Notes under the pieces: generated by a model | Database searches by the model: none | What the model was told of the DNA's origin: nothing | Seen by the model: only the letters and a program-made list of their open reading frames with translations | Made by a program: the position numbers and the translations under genes | From: JAFDWI01 sp963764215 | GTDB lineage: Bacteria; Actinomycetota; Acidimicrobiia; Acidimicrobiales; Iamiaceae | Direction of reading: 5' to 3' | Assembly: GCA_963764215.1 (NCBI GenBank) | Contig: CAVXRS010000005.1 | Location: forward strand, 186,001 to 250,000 | Length of the DNA: 64,000 bases | Shown here: positions 45,397 through 54,771 of the stretch, in pieces | Layout: the number at the start of each line of letters is the position of its first letter | Numbering within the stretch: position 1 is the stretch's first letter

Positions 45397-45422
45397 TGGC
45401 ACTCGACCGCCGGGAGTGCTAA
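45396..45422. promoter_or_regulatory. CIRCE operator for HrcA
   Basis: TTGGCACTC (45396-45404), nine bases, then GAGTGCTAA (45414-45422) match the CIRCE consensus TTAGCACTC-N9-GAGTGCTAA with one difference. It lies at the transcription start region of groES, its usual place. Confidence 0.9.
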
Positions 45423-45492
45423 CCCTCGTCGGGATCCATCAATCAGCGTGGCATATCCCCGCATTCCGTTGCAGGAGATGAAGGAGTCGTCC

Positions 45493-45786
45493 ATGAGCTT
45501 GCAGCCTCTCGAAGATCGCATCGTGGTGAAGCCCAGCGATGCCGAGCAGACCACGACCAGTGGCCTGGTCATCCCCGACACCGCACAGGAGAAGCCCCAG
45601 CAGGGCACCGTGCTCGCCGTCGGTCCCGGCCGTCGCTCCGAGAACACCGGCGAGATCATCCCGGTCGACGTCGCCGAAGGTGACGTCGTCGTCTACTCCA
45701 AGTACGGCGGCACCGAGATCGCCGTCGACGGTGACGATGTCCTCATCCTCAACGCCCGCGACGTCCTCGCGAAGCTCAGCAAGTAG
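45493..45786 (+). CDS. groES: Co-chaperonin GroES
   Basis: GroES caps the GroEL folding chamber. The 97-residue product reads LQPLEDRIVVKPSDAEQTT, the mobile loop TTTSGLVIPDTAQEKPQQG, and VVYSKYGGTEI. An AAGGAG site lies six bases before the chosen ATG; an ATG five codons earlier is less well placed. HrcA control is visible upstream. Confidence 0.98.
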   Translation: MSLQPLEDRIVVKPSDAEQTTTSGLVIPDTAQEKPQQGTVLAVGPGRRSENTGEIIPVDVAEGDVVVYSKYGGTEIAVDGDDVLILNARDVLAKLSK

Positions 45787-45797
45787 GAGAACCTGAC

Positions 45798-47450
45798 ATG
45801 CCAAAGATTCTGAAATTCGACGAACAGGCACGCCGCGGTCTCGAAGCCGGTGTGAACAAGCTGGCCGACGCGGTCAAGGTCACGATCGGCCCGAAGGGTC
45901 GCAACGTCGTGCTCGACAAGAAGTTCGGCGCGCCGACCATCACGAACGACGGCGTTTCGATCGCCCGTGAGATCGAGCTCGAGGACCCCTTCGAGAACAT
46001 GGGCGCCCAGCTCGTGAAGGAAGTCGCCACCAAGACCAACGACGTCGCCGGAGACGGCACCACCACCGCGACCGTGCTTGCCCAGGCGCTCGTCCACGAA
46101 GGCCTGCGCAACGTCGCCGCCGGTGCCAACCCGATGTCGCTGAAGAAGGGCATCGAGGCTGCGGTCGAGGCTGCGGTCGACGCGCTCAAGAGCGTCGCCA
46201 AGGAGATCGACGACCGCTCGGAGATCGCCCAGGTCGCCACGATCTCGGCGAACAACGACCCGGCCATCGGTGACACGCTCGCCCAGGCGATCGACAAGGT
46301 CGGAAAAGACGGCGTCGTGACCGTCGAGGAGTCCAACACCTTCGGACTCGACCTCGAGTTCACCGAGGGGATGCAGTTCGACAAGGGCTACCTCTCGCCG
46401 TACTTCGTGACCGACGCCGATCGTTCCGAAGCGGTGCTCGAGAACCCGTACATCCTGCTGAACGAGGGCAAGATCACCTCGGTGCAGGACCTCGTGCCGG
46501 TGCTCGAGAAGGTCATGCAGGCCTCGCGCCCGCTGCTGATCATCGCCGAGGACATCGAGGGAGAGGCCCTGGCCACCCTCGTGGTCAACAAGATCCGGGG
46601 CACGTTCGCCTCGGTCGCGGTCAAGGCTCCCGGCTTCGGTGAGCGCCGCAAGGCCACCCTCCAGGACATCGCCACCCTCACCGGTGGTCAGGTCATCTCC
46701 GAGACCGTCGGGCTGAAGCTCGACAACGTCACGCTCGACCTGCTCGGTTCGGCCCGCAAGATCGTGGTCACCAAGGACGACACCACCATCGTCGAAGGTG
46801 CCGGCAACCAGGCCGACGTCGACGGACGGGTCGCCCAGATCCGTCGCGAGATCGACGAGACCGATTCGGACTGGGACCGTGAGAAGCTCCAGGAGCGGCT
46901 CGCCAAGCTGGCCGGCGGCGTCGCCGTCGTCAAGGTCGGCGCGGCCACCGAGGTCGAGCTCAAGGAGAAGAAGCACCGCATCGAAGATGCGCTCTCCGCG
47001 ACCCGTGCGGCGATCGAGGAAGGCGTGGTCGCCGGTGGCGGCACCGCCCTGCTGCGTGCCCGTCCCGCGGTGACCAAGGTCGTCGAATCACTCACTGGTG
47101 ACGAGGCGACCGGTGCCAAGTCGGTCCAGGCGGCGCTTGCGGCTCCGACCCGGCTCATCGCCGACAACGCCGGGCTGGAAGGCGCCGTCGTCGTCCAGCA
47201 GGTCGAGTCCCGCAAGGGCAACGAGGGCTTCAACGCCGCCTCCGGCGAGTTCGAGGACCTCATCAAGGCCGGGGTGATCGACCCCGCCAAGGTGACCCGT
47301 GCGGCCCTGCAGAACGCGTCGTCGATCGCCGCTCTGTTGCTGACCACCGAGGCCGTCGTCGCCGACAAGCCCGAAGAGGTCGATCCTGCAGCCGCCGCAG
47401 CCGCGGCCGCGGGTGGCATGGGCGGCATGGGTGGAGGCATGGGCTTCTGA
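45798..47450 (+). CDS. groEL: Chaperonin GroEL
   Basis: GroEL forms the double-ring ATP-driven folding chamber. The 550-residue product has the ATP-site DGVSIAREIELEDPFENMGA and VAGDGTTTATVLAQAL near residue 87, and EGVVAGGGTALLRARP near 405. It ends in GGMGGMGGGMGF, the Met/Gly tail of the functional GroEL1/2 type rather than a His-rich tail. Eleven bases separate it from groES. A strong terminator hairpin follows. Confidence 0.98.
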   Translation: MPKILKFDEQARRGLEAGVNKLADAVKVTIGPKGRNVVLDKKFGAPTITNDGVSIAREIELEDPFENMGAQLVKEVATKTNDVAGDGTTTATVLAQALVHEGLRNVAAGANPMSLKKGIEAAVEAAVDALKSVAKEIDDRSEIAQVATISANNDPAIGDTLAQAIDKVGKDGVVTVEESNTFGLDLEFTEGMQFDKGYLSPYFVTDADRSEAVLENPYILLNEGKITSVQDLVPVLEKVMQASRPLLIIAEDIEGEALATLVVNKIRGTFASVAVKAPGFGERRKATLQDIATLTGGQVISETVGLKLDNVTLDLLGSARKIVVTKDDTTIVEGAGNQADVDGRVAQIRREIDETDSDWDREKLQERLAKLAGGVAVVKVGAATEVELKEKKHRIEDALSATRAAIEEGVVAGGGTALLRARPAVTKVVESLTGDEATGAKSVQAALAAPTRLIADNAGLEGAVVVQQVESRKGNEGFNAASGEFEDLIKAGVIDPAKVTRAALQNASSIAALLLTTEAVVADKPEEVDPAAAAAAAAGGMGGMGGGMGF

Positions 47451-47478
47451 GCCCCTCGTCCCCGTAGCACCCGGACAT

Positions 47479-47513
47479 CCGGTGGCCGGTCCCGATCAGG
47501 GGCCGGCCACCGG
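47479..47513 (+). terminator. groESL terminator hairpin
   Basis: CCGGTGGCCGG (47479-47489) pairs perfectly with CCGGCCACCGG (47503-47513); the next TCCC pairs with GGGG with one T-G pair, leaving a GATCA loop. The 15-bp GC-rich stem 28 bases after groEL has no T run, as is common for terminators in this group. Confidence 0.8.
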
Positions 47514-47574
47514 CGCGTCCACCCGCGACGACGTCGATGCTTCGGGTCGGCTCCGACGCCGGGCCTATGCTGCG

Positions 47575-48312
47575 ATGGTGTCTGCGACCCCCGGGCGGGG
47601 AGACGGCGCGCTGATCAGATCTCCGTCCAAGAACCAGTCGATTCCCGAACCGCCGGGTGCTCGCATCGGGCCGGGAGCTCCTTGGGCCGACCGGCGATCG
47701 CCCGGCACCCTGGACGTGGATCTGGTGCGCCGGACCTTTGCTGCGGTCGGGCCACCGGTTCGTTCACCCAACGAGAAGCGCCTGTCGATGCCGCCCTCGG
47801 CGGTGCTGGCCCCGATGTACGAGAGCGGCGGCGAAACGTGGCTGGTCCTCACCCGCAGGACCATGAACCTGCGAGTTCACCGTGGTGAGATCGCCTTTCC
47901 CGGAGGTCGTTCCGAGCCGCGGGAGACGCCCGAGGAGACGGCACGCCGGGAGGCGTTCGAGGAAATCGCACTGGGTGGCGATGTCGACATCGTCGGCCAA
48001 CTCGATCACCTGTCGACGATCACCTCGGGGTCCTTCATCGTCCCCTTCGTCGGCGTGCTGGACTCAACTCCGAAGGGGCTGGTCGCGAATCCCGACGAGG
48101 TCGACGCGATTCTGCACGTGAAGCTCACGACGCTGCTCGACCCGAGCCGCTACCGCTCGGAGATCTGGCCGATGCCCAACGGAACCGAGCATCCGATCTT
48201 CTTCTTCGACCTCGACGAGGACACCCTGTGGGGAGCCACCGCGGCGATGGTCCGTCAGCTCCTCGGGTTCCTGACCGGCACGGTCACCCGAGGGGACCTG
48301 CAGCATGCATGA
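47575..48312 (+). CDS. Nudix hydrolase, CoA pyrophosphatase-like
   Basis: The 245-residue product has a Nudix box GGRSEPRETPEETARREAF then EEIAL; the last Gly of the consensus GX5EX7REUXEEXGU is Ala. Preceding FPGG and the LTRRTMNLRVHRGEIAFPGG stretch match the CoA pyrophosphatase (NudL/YeaB) subgroup, which cleaves CoA to 4'-phosphopantetheine and 3',5'-ADP. The N-terminal 75 residues are less conserved, so the start is uncertain. It converges on guaB. Confidence 0.88.
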   Translation: MVSATPGRGDGALIRSPSKNQSIPEPPGARIGPGAPWADRRSPGTLDVDLVRRTFAAVGPPVRSPNEKRLSMPPSAVLAPMYESGGETWLVLTRRTMNLRVHRGEIAFPGGRSEPRETPEETARREAFEEIALGGDVDIVGQLDHLSTITSGSFIVPFVGVLDSTPKGLVANPDEVDAILHVKLTTLLDPSRYRSEIWPMPNGTEHPIFFFDLDEDTLWGATAAMVRQLLGFLTGTVTRGDLQHA

Positions 48313-48315
48313 GCG

Positions 48316-49824
48316 TCAGCGCCCTCGGTAGTTCGGTGACTCCTTGGTGATCGTCACATCGTGGGGATGGCTCTCCCTGAGCGAGGCGCCGGTGATCCGC
48401 ACGAAACGTGCCCGTTGTTGCATGTCGACGATTCTCTCGGCGCCGCAGTAGCCCATCGCGATCCGCAGCCCGCCGGTGAGCTGGAAGATCACGTTCGAAA
48501 GCGGACCCTTGTAGGCGACGCGGCCTTCGATGCCCTCCGGGACGAGTTTGTCCGCGTCGATCACATCACCCTGGAAATAGCGGTCCTTGGAAAAGGACCG
48601 GCCCTTCATCGCGCCCATCGACCCCATGCCCCGGTACTCCTTGTAGCGCTCGCCCTGGTGGAGCACCACGTCGCCCGGGGACTCGTCGACGCCGGCCAGC
48701 ATGCCGCCGATCATGACCGTGTCCGCGCCCGCCGCGATGGCTTTGGCGACATCGCCGGAGAACTGCAGGCCACCGTCGGCGATCACCGTCGCGCCGTGGC
48801 GATGGGCCACCTCCGCCACATCGTGAATCGCCGTGAGTTGGGGCACGCCGACGCCGGCGACGATCCGGGTGGTGCAGATCGACCCGGGACCGATCCCCAC
48901 CTTGACCGCGTCGGCGCCGACTCCGATGAGCGCTTCGGCGGCTTCGGCAGTGGCGATGTTGCCGGCGACCACTTCCACGCTCGCCCGGCTCTTGACCTCC
49001 TTGACCGTGTCGAGCACACCCCGGTTGTGGCCGTGTGAGGTGTCGACGACGAGCACGTCCACGCCCGCGGCGGTCAATGCGTCGATCCGGTCGAAGGTGT
49101 CGGGCCCGGTGCCGATCGCGGCGGCACAGCGCAGGCGCCCGCCGTCGTCGTGGGTGGAGTCGGGGAACTGACGGCGCTTCTCGAGGTCCTTGACGGTGAT
49201 CAGACCGCACAACACTCCCGCGTCGTCGACGACCGGCAGCTTCTCGATCCGGTGCTTCCAGAACAGGTTCTTGGCTTCTTCCAAGGTCGTCCCCGGCGAT
49301 GCGGTGACCAGCGGCGGCTTGCGCATGACTGCTTCGATCGGTTGCTCGACGTCCTCGACGAAGCGGAGATCCCGGTTCGTGAGAATGCCCACCAGGCGCT
49401 GGTCGGCATCGGTGATGGGAACGCCGGAGATGTGATAGTGCTCCATCAAATCGAGCGCCCGGGACACCGGCACCTCGGCACCGAGGGTGACCGGGTCGAC
49501 GATCATGCCCGACTGGGATCGCTTGACCTTGTCGACCTCCGCCGCCTGGTCGGCGACACTCAGGTTGCGATGGATGACACCCAGTCCTCCCGAGCGGGCC
49601 ATGGCGATCGCCAGTCGAGCCTCGGTGACGGTGTCCATGGCTGCGGAGACGATCGGCAGACGGAGCTCGATCGACGGCGTGAAACGGCTTCCGGTGTCCA
49701 CCTCGGAAGGCAGGACCGACGACTCGGACGGGAGCAGGAGAACGTCGTCGAAGGTGAGGCCCTCCTTGGCGAACTTCGCGGGGAATCCGGCGCTCAGGCC
49801 TTCCTCGGCAAAGGGGTCCGTCAC
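48316..49824 (-). CDS. guaB: IMP dehydrogenase
   Basis: GuaB oxidises IMP to XMP, the committed step to GMP. The 502-residue product has FDDVLLLPSESSVLP near residue 20, two CBS domains (residues about 105-225, with SRALDLMEHYHISGVPITD and GLITVKDLEKR), the catalytic Cys loop GIGPGSICTTR near 310, ADGGLQFSGDVAKAIAAGAD, and the flap YRGMGSMGAMK. The start is a GTG with GAGGAGCT seven bases upstream; earlier in-frame ATGs are less well supported. It is intact and convergent with the Nudix gene. Confidence 0.97.
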   Translation of the reverse strand: MTDPFAEEGLSAGFPAKFAKEGLTFDDVLLLPSESSVLPSEVDTGSRFTPSIELRLPIVSAAMDTVTEARLAIAMARSGGLGVIHRNLSVADQAAEVDKVKRSQSGMIVDPVTLGAEVPVSRALDLMEHYHISGVPITDADQRLVGILTNRDLRFVEDVEQPIEAVMRKPPLVTASPGTTLEEAKNLFWKHRIEKLPVVDDAGVLCGLITVKDLEKRRQFPDSTHDDGGRLRCAAAIGTGPDTFDRIDALTAAGVDVLVVDTSHGHNRGVLDTVKEVKSRASVEVVAGNIATAEAAEALIGVGADAVKVGIGPGSICTTRIVAGVGVPQLTAIHDVAEVAHRHGATVIADGGLQFSGDVAKAIAAGADTVMIGGMLAGVDESPGDVVLHQGERYKEYRGMGSMGAMKGRSFSKDRYFQGDVIDADKLVPEGIEGRVAYKGPLSNVIFQLTGGLRIAMGYCGAERIVDMQQRARFVRITGASLRESHPHDVTITKESPNYRGR

Positions 49825-50024
49825 GGTGAGCTCCTCGGGCAATGTTGTCGGGGTGGATCGCAGTCTATCGACCCGGTCGCGATCTATCATGACCCTCGTT
49901 CGCATGGGTACACATCCGCCATCGTCGACAGATCCGACCCATGGTGCGGGCGCACCGGAGTGATGCGTCGACGATGTCCGAGAGTGGGGTGGGCCCAGGT
50001 AGTTTGTCCGACGAGGGGTAGCTG

Positions 50025-51101
50025 ATGTCCGAGACCGAAGAGGAACGCCAGGCGCGCATCGAGCGCATTGCCGCGCGCAAGCGCTACAACATGAAGTCCC
50101 TCGGTCGTCTGGTCGACTCGAATCGGCTCACCGGAGTGGCCCGGCCCGCGGAGCTCGACGCCGAGCCGGACCTGCCGCGGCGATCCCGGGACCGGGACGA
50201 CGAGGGCGACGCCGACGAAACCGGGACCGGGGAACCCGCGTCCGCGGACGTGGCCGAGTCGGCCGTCGACGAGTCCCGCGAATCCGCCGACGCCGCGGAG
50301 CTCTCCGACGATGACTCCGCTGGCGCGGCCGATGGCGCATCGGAGGACATCGGGTCCGGGGACGACCGAACCGAGGTCGTCGCCGATCAGACGCTCTTTT
50401 CGACCGATGCCGATGCCGATACCGCGGTCGTCGAAGCGGTCGACGAGCCCGATACCGCGGTCGTCGAAGCGGTCGACGGTGCCGATGCCGCCGAAGCGGT
50501 CGACGAGCCCGATGACGCGGACGATGCGACCACGACCGACGAAGGGGAGCCGCAGCTGGGCGAGGACGGAGTGGACCGTTCGGGAATCGGGACACAGGTG
50601 ACCCGGACGGGCCTGTCGTCACGGGTCGACGAATCCGACGTCTCGCTCGCGCGACGGATGTTGGACGAGGAGACGCGGGAGGGCGCCCGGATCTCGGACC
50701 CCCGGGAAGTGCCGGGAATCGTCCTGGACCTCGCCAGCGACATTCCGGCATCGGTGGCCGTCAGCGTCGTCCGCATCGACGAGCAGGTCGAGATCGTCGG
50801 CGACACGGTCGATCCCGAAATCGACCGAGAGGTCTTCTCGTCGGTGTTCAGCAATGTGTTCCACGCCGTCCAACCCGCAGCCAAGGTGCTCGCCGACGGT
50901 CCCCTCGGCAAGGTGCTCGACGTGGTCATCGAGGGCGAACGCCTGGACATGATCCTGCGTCCCCTCGGTTCGCGCTACTACCTCATGGTCCTGGAGGAAC
51001 GGTCGCGCCCCGAGGCCGACCTGGCGACCACCCGCCGGCGCATGGCGACGATCGCCCCGGGACTGACGGCAATCCTCACTCAACGTGACGGCGACGCATA
51101 G
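50025..51101 (+). CDS. Acidic, repeat-containing protein with roadblock-like C-terminal domain
   Basis: The 358-residue product has three parts. Residues 1-60 are charged and basic. Residues 60-200 are strongly acidic low-complexity sequence with an exact 33-bp tandem duplication (50418-50450 and 50451-50483) encoding DTAVVEAVDEP. Residues about 240-355 are folded, with alternating strands and helices (VSVVRIDEQVEIVGDTV, HAVQPAAKVLADGP, YYLMVLEERS) reminiscent of roadblock/LC7-type domains of GTPase regulators. That resemblance is weak. It has no membrane segments. It is divergent from guaB and followed by another uncharacterised gene. Confidence 0.7.
   Translation: MSETEEERQARIERIAARKRYNMKSLGRLVDSNRLTGVARPAELDAEPDLPRRSRDRDDEGDADETGTGEPASADVAESAVDESRESADAAELSDDDSAGAADGASEDIGSGDDRTEVVADQTLFSTDADADTAVVEAVDEPDTAVVEAVDGADAAEAVDEPDDADDATTTDEGEPQLGEDGVDRSGIGTQVTRTGLSSRVDESDVSLARRMLDEETREGARISDPREVPGIVLDLASDIPASVAVSVVRIDEQVEIVGDTVDPEIDREVFSSVFSNVFHAVQPAAKVLADGPLGKVLDVVIEGERLDMILRPLGSRYYLMVLEERSRPEADLATTRRRMATIAPGLTAILTQRDGDA
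50418..50483 (+). repeat. 33-bp tandem duplication in the acidic region
   Basis: Two identical adjoining copies of a 33-base unit beginning GATACCGCGGTCGTCGAAGC encode DTAVVEAVDEP and its partner. A third, diverged partial copy follows (DAAEAVDEP). It is within coding sequence and keeps the frame. Confidence 0.8.
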
Positions 51102-51112
51102 CCTTGACGGTC

Positions 51113-51502
51113 ATGGCGACGCTCTCGTTCGAAGGTGAAACCCACGGTGAACTGGTGACCAAGGTCCGGCGGTGGCTCGCCTCGGTCGACGGCGAGGACG
51201 CCGGGGTGCTCAGTCCCCACGAAGCCGTCGAACAGGGAGCGGAGATCACCAAGGACGCGTTGCGCGTCATCGCCGGAGCGGCGCCGCAGCCGATCGCCCA
51301 GAACGAGGTGGTGAAGGCACTCACCGGCATGGGCTACAAGGCCACCGACGCGACAAAGGATGCGGTCAACTCCGGACTGGACTCGTTCGAGGAGCTCACC
51401 GGAGGCGGGATGGTCAAGATGGCGCGCAAGACGTCCCGTTCGGCGATGTACCAGATGAACGCGGCCGTGGCGCGCCAGGTTCTCCGTGCTCTGAAGGGGT
51501 GA
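51113..51502 (+). CDS. Uncharacterised helical protein
   Basis: The 129-residue product starts MATLSFEGETHGELVTKVR and appears mostly helical, with SPHEAVEQGAEITKDALRVI and a basic C-terminus. No known domain is recognised. A -10-like TAGCCT ends nine bases before this ATG, which could give a leaderless transcript; a TTG three codons earlier is an alternative. It overlaps the next gene by four bases, suggesting cotranslation with YqgE. Confidence 0.65.
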   Translation: MATLSFEGETHGELVTKVRRWLASVDGEDAGVLSPHEAVEQGAEITKDALRVIAGAAPQPIAQNEVVKALTGMGYKATDATKDAVNSGLDSFEELTGGGMVKMARKTSRSAMYQMNAAVARQVLRALKG

Positions 51503-52014
51503 GCCCCGCGGAGGTCACCCGACCGGCCGCCGGCCGACTGCTGGTCGCCACGCCGGACCTCGTCGACCCGAACTTCTCCCACACCGTCCTGCTGCTGTTG
51601 GCGGTTCGTTCCGAGGGAGCGCTCGGCGTGGTGTTGAACCGGCCGAGCGACACCCCGGTGTCCGAGGTGCTGGAACCGTGGGGTGACCGGGTGGTGTCGC
51701 CGGCGGTGATGTTCTTCGGTGGACCGGTCGGCCTGGACGCCGTGGTGGGTCTCACCGCCGCCGGGACCTTCGACCTGAACGATCCACTCGTCGGCGACAC
51801 GGTTCCCCCGCTGCGGTTGTTCGCAGGTTCGGCGGGTTGGGGTCCCGGCCAGCTCGACACGGAGATCAGCCAGGGCTCCTGGTGGGTGTTCGACGCGGCA
51901 CCCGACGACGTGACCACCGCGGACCCGGGGACGCTCTGGTCCCGGGTGTTGCGCCGGCAGCGGGGTCGTGTGGCCTGGTTCGCGCTGGCGACGGCCGATC
52001 CGTCGTTCAACTGA
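51499..52014 (+). CDS. YqgE/AlgH family (UPF0301) protein
   Basis: The 171-residue product has the family pattern GRLLVATPDLVDPNFSHTVL, GALGVVLNRPSDTPVSEVL, FFGGPVGLDAVVGL and LFAGSAGWGPGQLDTEI with GSWWVFDA. The biochemical role of this widespread family is not established. The GTG overlaps the preceding stop. Confidence 0.93.
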   Translation: MSPAEVTRPAAGRLLVATPDLVDPNFSHTVLLLLAVRSEGALGVVLNRPSDTPVSEVLEPWGDRVVSPAVMFFGGPVGLDAVVGLTAAGTFDLNDPLVGDTVPPLRLFAGSAGWGPGQLDTEISQGSWWVFDAAPDDVTTADPGTLWSRVLRRQRGRVAWFALATADPSFN

Positions 52015-52099
52015 ACGAGGGCGTCGATTCGCCAGGTGTCGTGGTGCGGGCCCTTCCGGGGAGTACCCTGAAACGTTCCCACCGACCAGGAGTGCCCCC

Positions 52100-53221
52100 G
52101 TGGCAGACGTTGACATCGGGCTCGGCAAGACCGCACGTGCCGCCTACGAGCTGGATGACATCTCGATCGTCCCGACCCGCCGTACCCGGGGACCCGACCT
52201 GGTGGACCTGCGCTGGGAGGTCGAGGCGTTCACGTTGGAGCTGCCGTTTCTCGCCGGACCCCTCGATTCGGTGGTCAGCCCCACCTCCGCGATCGAGATC
52301 GAACGGCTCGGAGGGGTCGCCGTGCTCGACCTCGAAGGGTTGTGGACCCGACACGGCGATGCCCAGTCGATCATCGACGACATCGCCGAGGCGGACGATG
52401 CCGCGGCGTTGCGGCTTCTGCAACAGGCGATGGCGGCGCCGATCGACCCGGATCTGGTGTCCCAACGGATCAAAGAGCTCCGCGCGGCCGGTGTGGTCTC
52501 GGCCGGGGCGGTCACGCCGCAGCGCACGATCGATCTCGCCGAGGTCATCGTGGCCGCCGAACTCGACCTGTTGCTGCTGGCGGGGACCGTCGTGTCCGCC
52601 GAGCACATCACCGACGACGAGCGCGAGCCACTCGACCTCAAGACGTTCGTGCGCCGTTTCGACGTACCGGTGATCGTGGGCGGCTGCACGAGCTACCAGT
52701 CGGCGCTGCACCTGATGCGGACCGGCGCCACCGGGGTGCTGGTCGGCGGTGCCGCGACCTCCGATGCGGTCAATGCCCGGGTACTCGGGATCGGGTTGCC
52801 GCAGGCGACCGCGATCGCCGATGTCCGTGCCGCGCGGATGCGCCACCTCGAGGAGACCGGCGTGGAGGTGCAGATCATCGCTTCCGGGCCGTTGACCACC
52901 GGTGGGGACATCGCCAAAGCCATCGCCTGTGGGGCTGATGCGGTGATGCTCGGGCCGCCGCTCGCGGCGGCGTCCGATGCGGCGGCGCGGGGAACGCTCT
53001 GGGGGCAGGGAGCCTTCCACGCGACCCTCGGCCGGGGCGGCGTCGAGCACCTGGAGACAACAGGCACGCTGGCCGAGATCCTCACCGGACCGGCCACCGA
53101 CACCGACGGACGGACGAACCTGTTCGGGGCGCTCCGTGCCACGATGGCCATGACCGGGTTGCGGTCGCTGGGCGAACTGCGCAAGGCCGACCTGGTGGTG
53201 CGCGCCCGGAGCTCCCGATGA
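52100..53221 (+). CDS. guaB3: GuaB3-type IMP dehydrogenase-related protein
   Basis: The 373-residue product resembles IMP dehydrogenase (ELDDISIVPTRRTRGPDLVD, PFLAGPLDSVVSP, VGGCTSYQSALHLMRTGATGVLVG) but lacks the CBS domains and the Cys-bearing GSICTT loop; here the segment reads GGAATSDAVNARVLGIGLP with no Cys. Mycobacterial GuaB3 proteins likewise lack it. GuaB3 family enzymes may act as GMP reductases or regulators; the role is not certain. A GTG start follows AGGAG. It overlaps guaA by four bases, forming a purine operon. Confidence 0.92.
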   Translation: MADVDIGLGKTARAAYELDDISIVPTRRTRGPDLVDLRWEVEAFTLELPFLAGPLDSVVSPTSAIEIERLGGVAVLDLEGLWTRHGDAQSIIDDIAEADDAAALRLLQQAMAAPIDPDLVSQRIKELRAAGVVSAGAVTPQRTIDLAEVIVAAELDLLLLAGTVVSAEHITDDEREPLDLKTFVRRFDVPVIVGGCTSYQSALHLMRTGATGVLVGGAATSDAVNARVLGIGLPQATAIADVRAARMRHLEETGVEVQIIASGPLTTGGDIAKAIACGADAVMLGPPLAAASDAAARGTLWGQGAFHATLGRGGVEHLETTGTLAEILTGPATDTDGRTNLFGALRATMAMTGLRSLGELRKADLVVRARSSR

Positions 53222-54771
53222 CCGAGGACGCACCGGTCACCCAGACGGTCCTGGTGGTCGACTTCGGAGCCCAGTACGCGCAGCTCATCGCCCGACGGGT
53301 CCGTGAGGCGCAGGTGTACTCCGAGATCGTCCCGCACACGATCACCGCAGCCGAAGTCGCCCGGCGCGGATGCGCAGGGATCATCCTCTCGGGCGGCCCC
53401 GCGTCGGTGCACGTCGAGGGGGCCCCCGGGATCGATCAGGCCATCTTCGATCTGGACGTCCCCGTGCTGGGGATCTGTTACGGAGCACAGCTCATCGCCC
53501 AGAGTCTCGGCGGCCGCGTGGCACACACCGGCCGTGGCGAATACGGGCGGACGGATCTGGAGGTCCGCGCACCGGATGCGCAGATCTTCGCGGGGCAGCT
53601 GCCGGCCGCGCCGGTGGTGTGGATGAGCCATTTCGACTCGATCGCCGAAGCGCCACCCGGATTCACGGTGACCGCGTCGACACCGGACGCCCCGGTCGCC
53701 GCGATGCAGGACGAGCGCCGCGGCATCCACGCCGTGCAGTTCCACCCCGAGGTCGTCCACACCCAGGCCGGCCAGCACATCATCGAGGCCTTTCTGTACG
53801 AGGTGTGTGCCTGCACGCCGAACTGGACGATGGAGTCGTTCATCGACGTCCAGCTCGACGCGATCCGCGCGCAGATCGGCGATGCGAAGGTCATCTGCGG
53901 ACTGTCGGGCGGGGTGGATTCGTCGGTCGCCGCGGCGCTCGTCCATGCCGCGGTCGGCGACCAGCTCACCTGCGTGTTCGTCGACCACGGACTGCTGCGA
54001 GAGGGCGAGGCCGAACAGGTCGTCGAGACGTTCCGGACGCACCAGAACATCGAGTTGGTCCACGTCCATGCCGCGGACGTCTTCTTCGAACGGTTGGCCG
54101 GGGTCACCGAACCGGAGGAGAAGCGGAAGATCATCGGTGAACTGTTCATCCGCACGTTCGAGGACGCAGCGGCCGAGATCGCCGATGCCCGATTTCTGGT
54201 GCAGGGCACGTTGTACCCGGACGTGATCGAATCGGGGACTCCCCAGGCCGCGAAGATCAAGAGCCATCACAATGTGGGAGGCCTGCCCGAGGACATGGAC
54301 TTCGAGTTGGTCGAACCCCTGCGGAGCCTGTTCAAGGACGAGGTGCGCGAGCTCGGCCACCAGCTCGGGCTTCCCGACGAGATCGTCTGGCGGCAACCGT
54401 TCCCCGGCCCCGGATTGGCGGTGCGGATCATCGGCGAGGTGACTGCCGCACAGGTCGCGGTGCTCCAGCACGCGGACGCCATCGTCCGCCAGGAGATCGC
54501 AGGGGCCGGCCTGGATCGCGAGATCTGGCAGGCGTTCGCCGTGTTGGCCGACATCCGATCGGTCGGGGTGATGGGTGACGAGCGGACCTACGCCCGCCCG
54601 ATCATCGTGCGCGCGGTGACCAGCGAGGACGCGATGACCGCGGACTGGGCCCGCCTGCCCCACGATCTGCTGGGTCGCCTGTCGAACCGGATCATCAACG
54701 AGGTGCCCGGGGTGAACCGGGTCGTGTACGACATCACATCGAAACCACCGGGAACCATCGAATGGGAATGA
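53218..54771 (+). CDS. guaA: GMP synthase (glutamine-hydrolysing)
   Basis: GuaA aminates XMP to GMP. The 517-residue product has a class I glutamine amidotransferase domain with the catalytic Cys in PVLGICYGAQLIAQ near residue 85 and His/Glu in GIHAVQFHPEVVHT near 175, then the ATP pyrophosphatase loop ICGLSGGVDSSVAAALVH near 225, and the C-terminal dimerisation domain ending DITSKPPGTIEWE. All motifs are intact. A 6-bp hairpin (GGGAAT/ATTCCC) covers the stop codon. Confidence 0.97.
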   Translation: MTEDAPVTQTVLVVDFGAQYAQLIARRVREAQVYSEIVPHTITAAEVARRGCAGIILSGGPASVHVEGAPGIDQAIFDLDVPVLGICYGAQLIAQSLGGRVAHTGRGEYGRTDLEVRAPDAQIFAGQLPAAPVVWMSHFDSIAEAPPGFTVTASTPDAPVAAMQDERRGIHAVQFHPEVVHTQAGQHIIEAFLYEVCACTPNWTMESFIDVQLDAIRAQIGDAKVICGLSGGVDSSVAAALVHAAVGDQLTCVFVDHGLLREGEAEQVVETFRTHQNIELVHVHAADVFFERLAGVTEPEEKRKIIGELFIRTFEDAAAEIADARFLVQGTLYPDVIESGTPQAAKIKSHHNVGGLPEDMDFELVEPLRSLFKDEVRELGHQLGLPDEIVWRQPFPGPGLAVRIIGEVTAAQVAVLQHADAIVRQEIAGAGLDREIWQAFAVLADIRSVGVMGDERTYARPIIVRAVTSEDAMTADWARLPHDLLGRLSNRIINEVPGVNRVVYDITSKPPGTIEWE

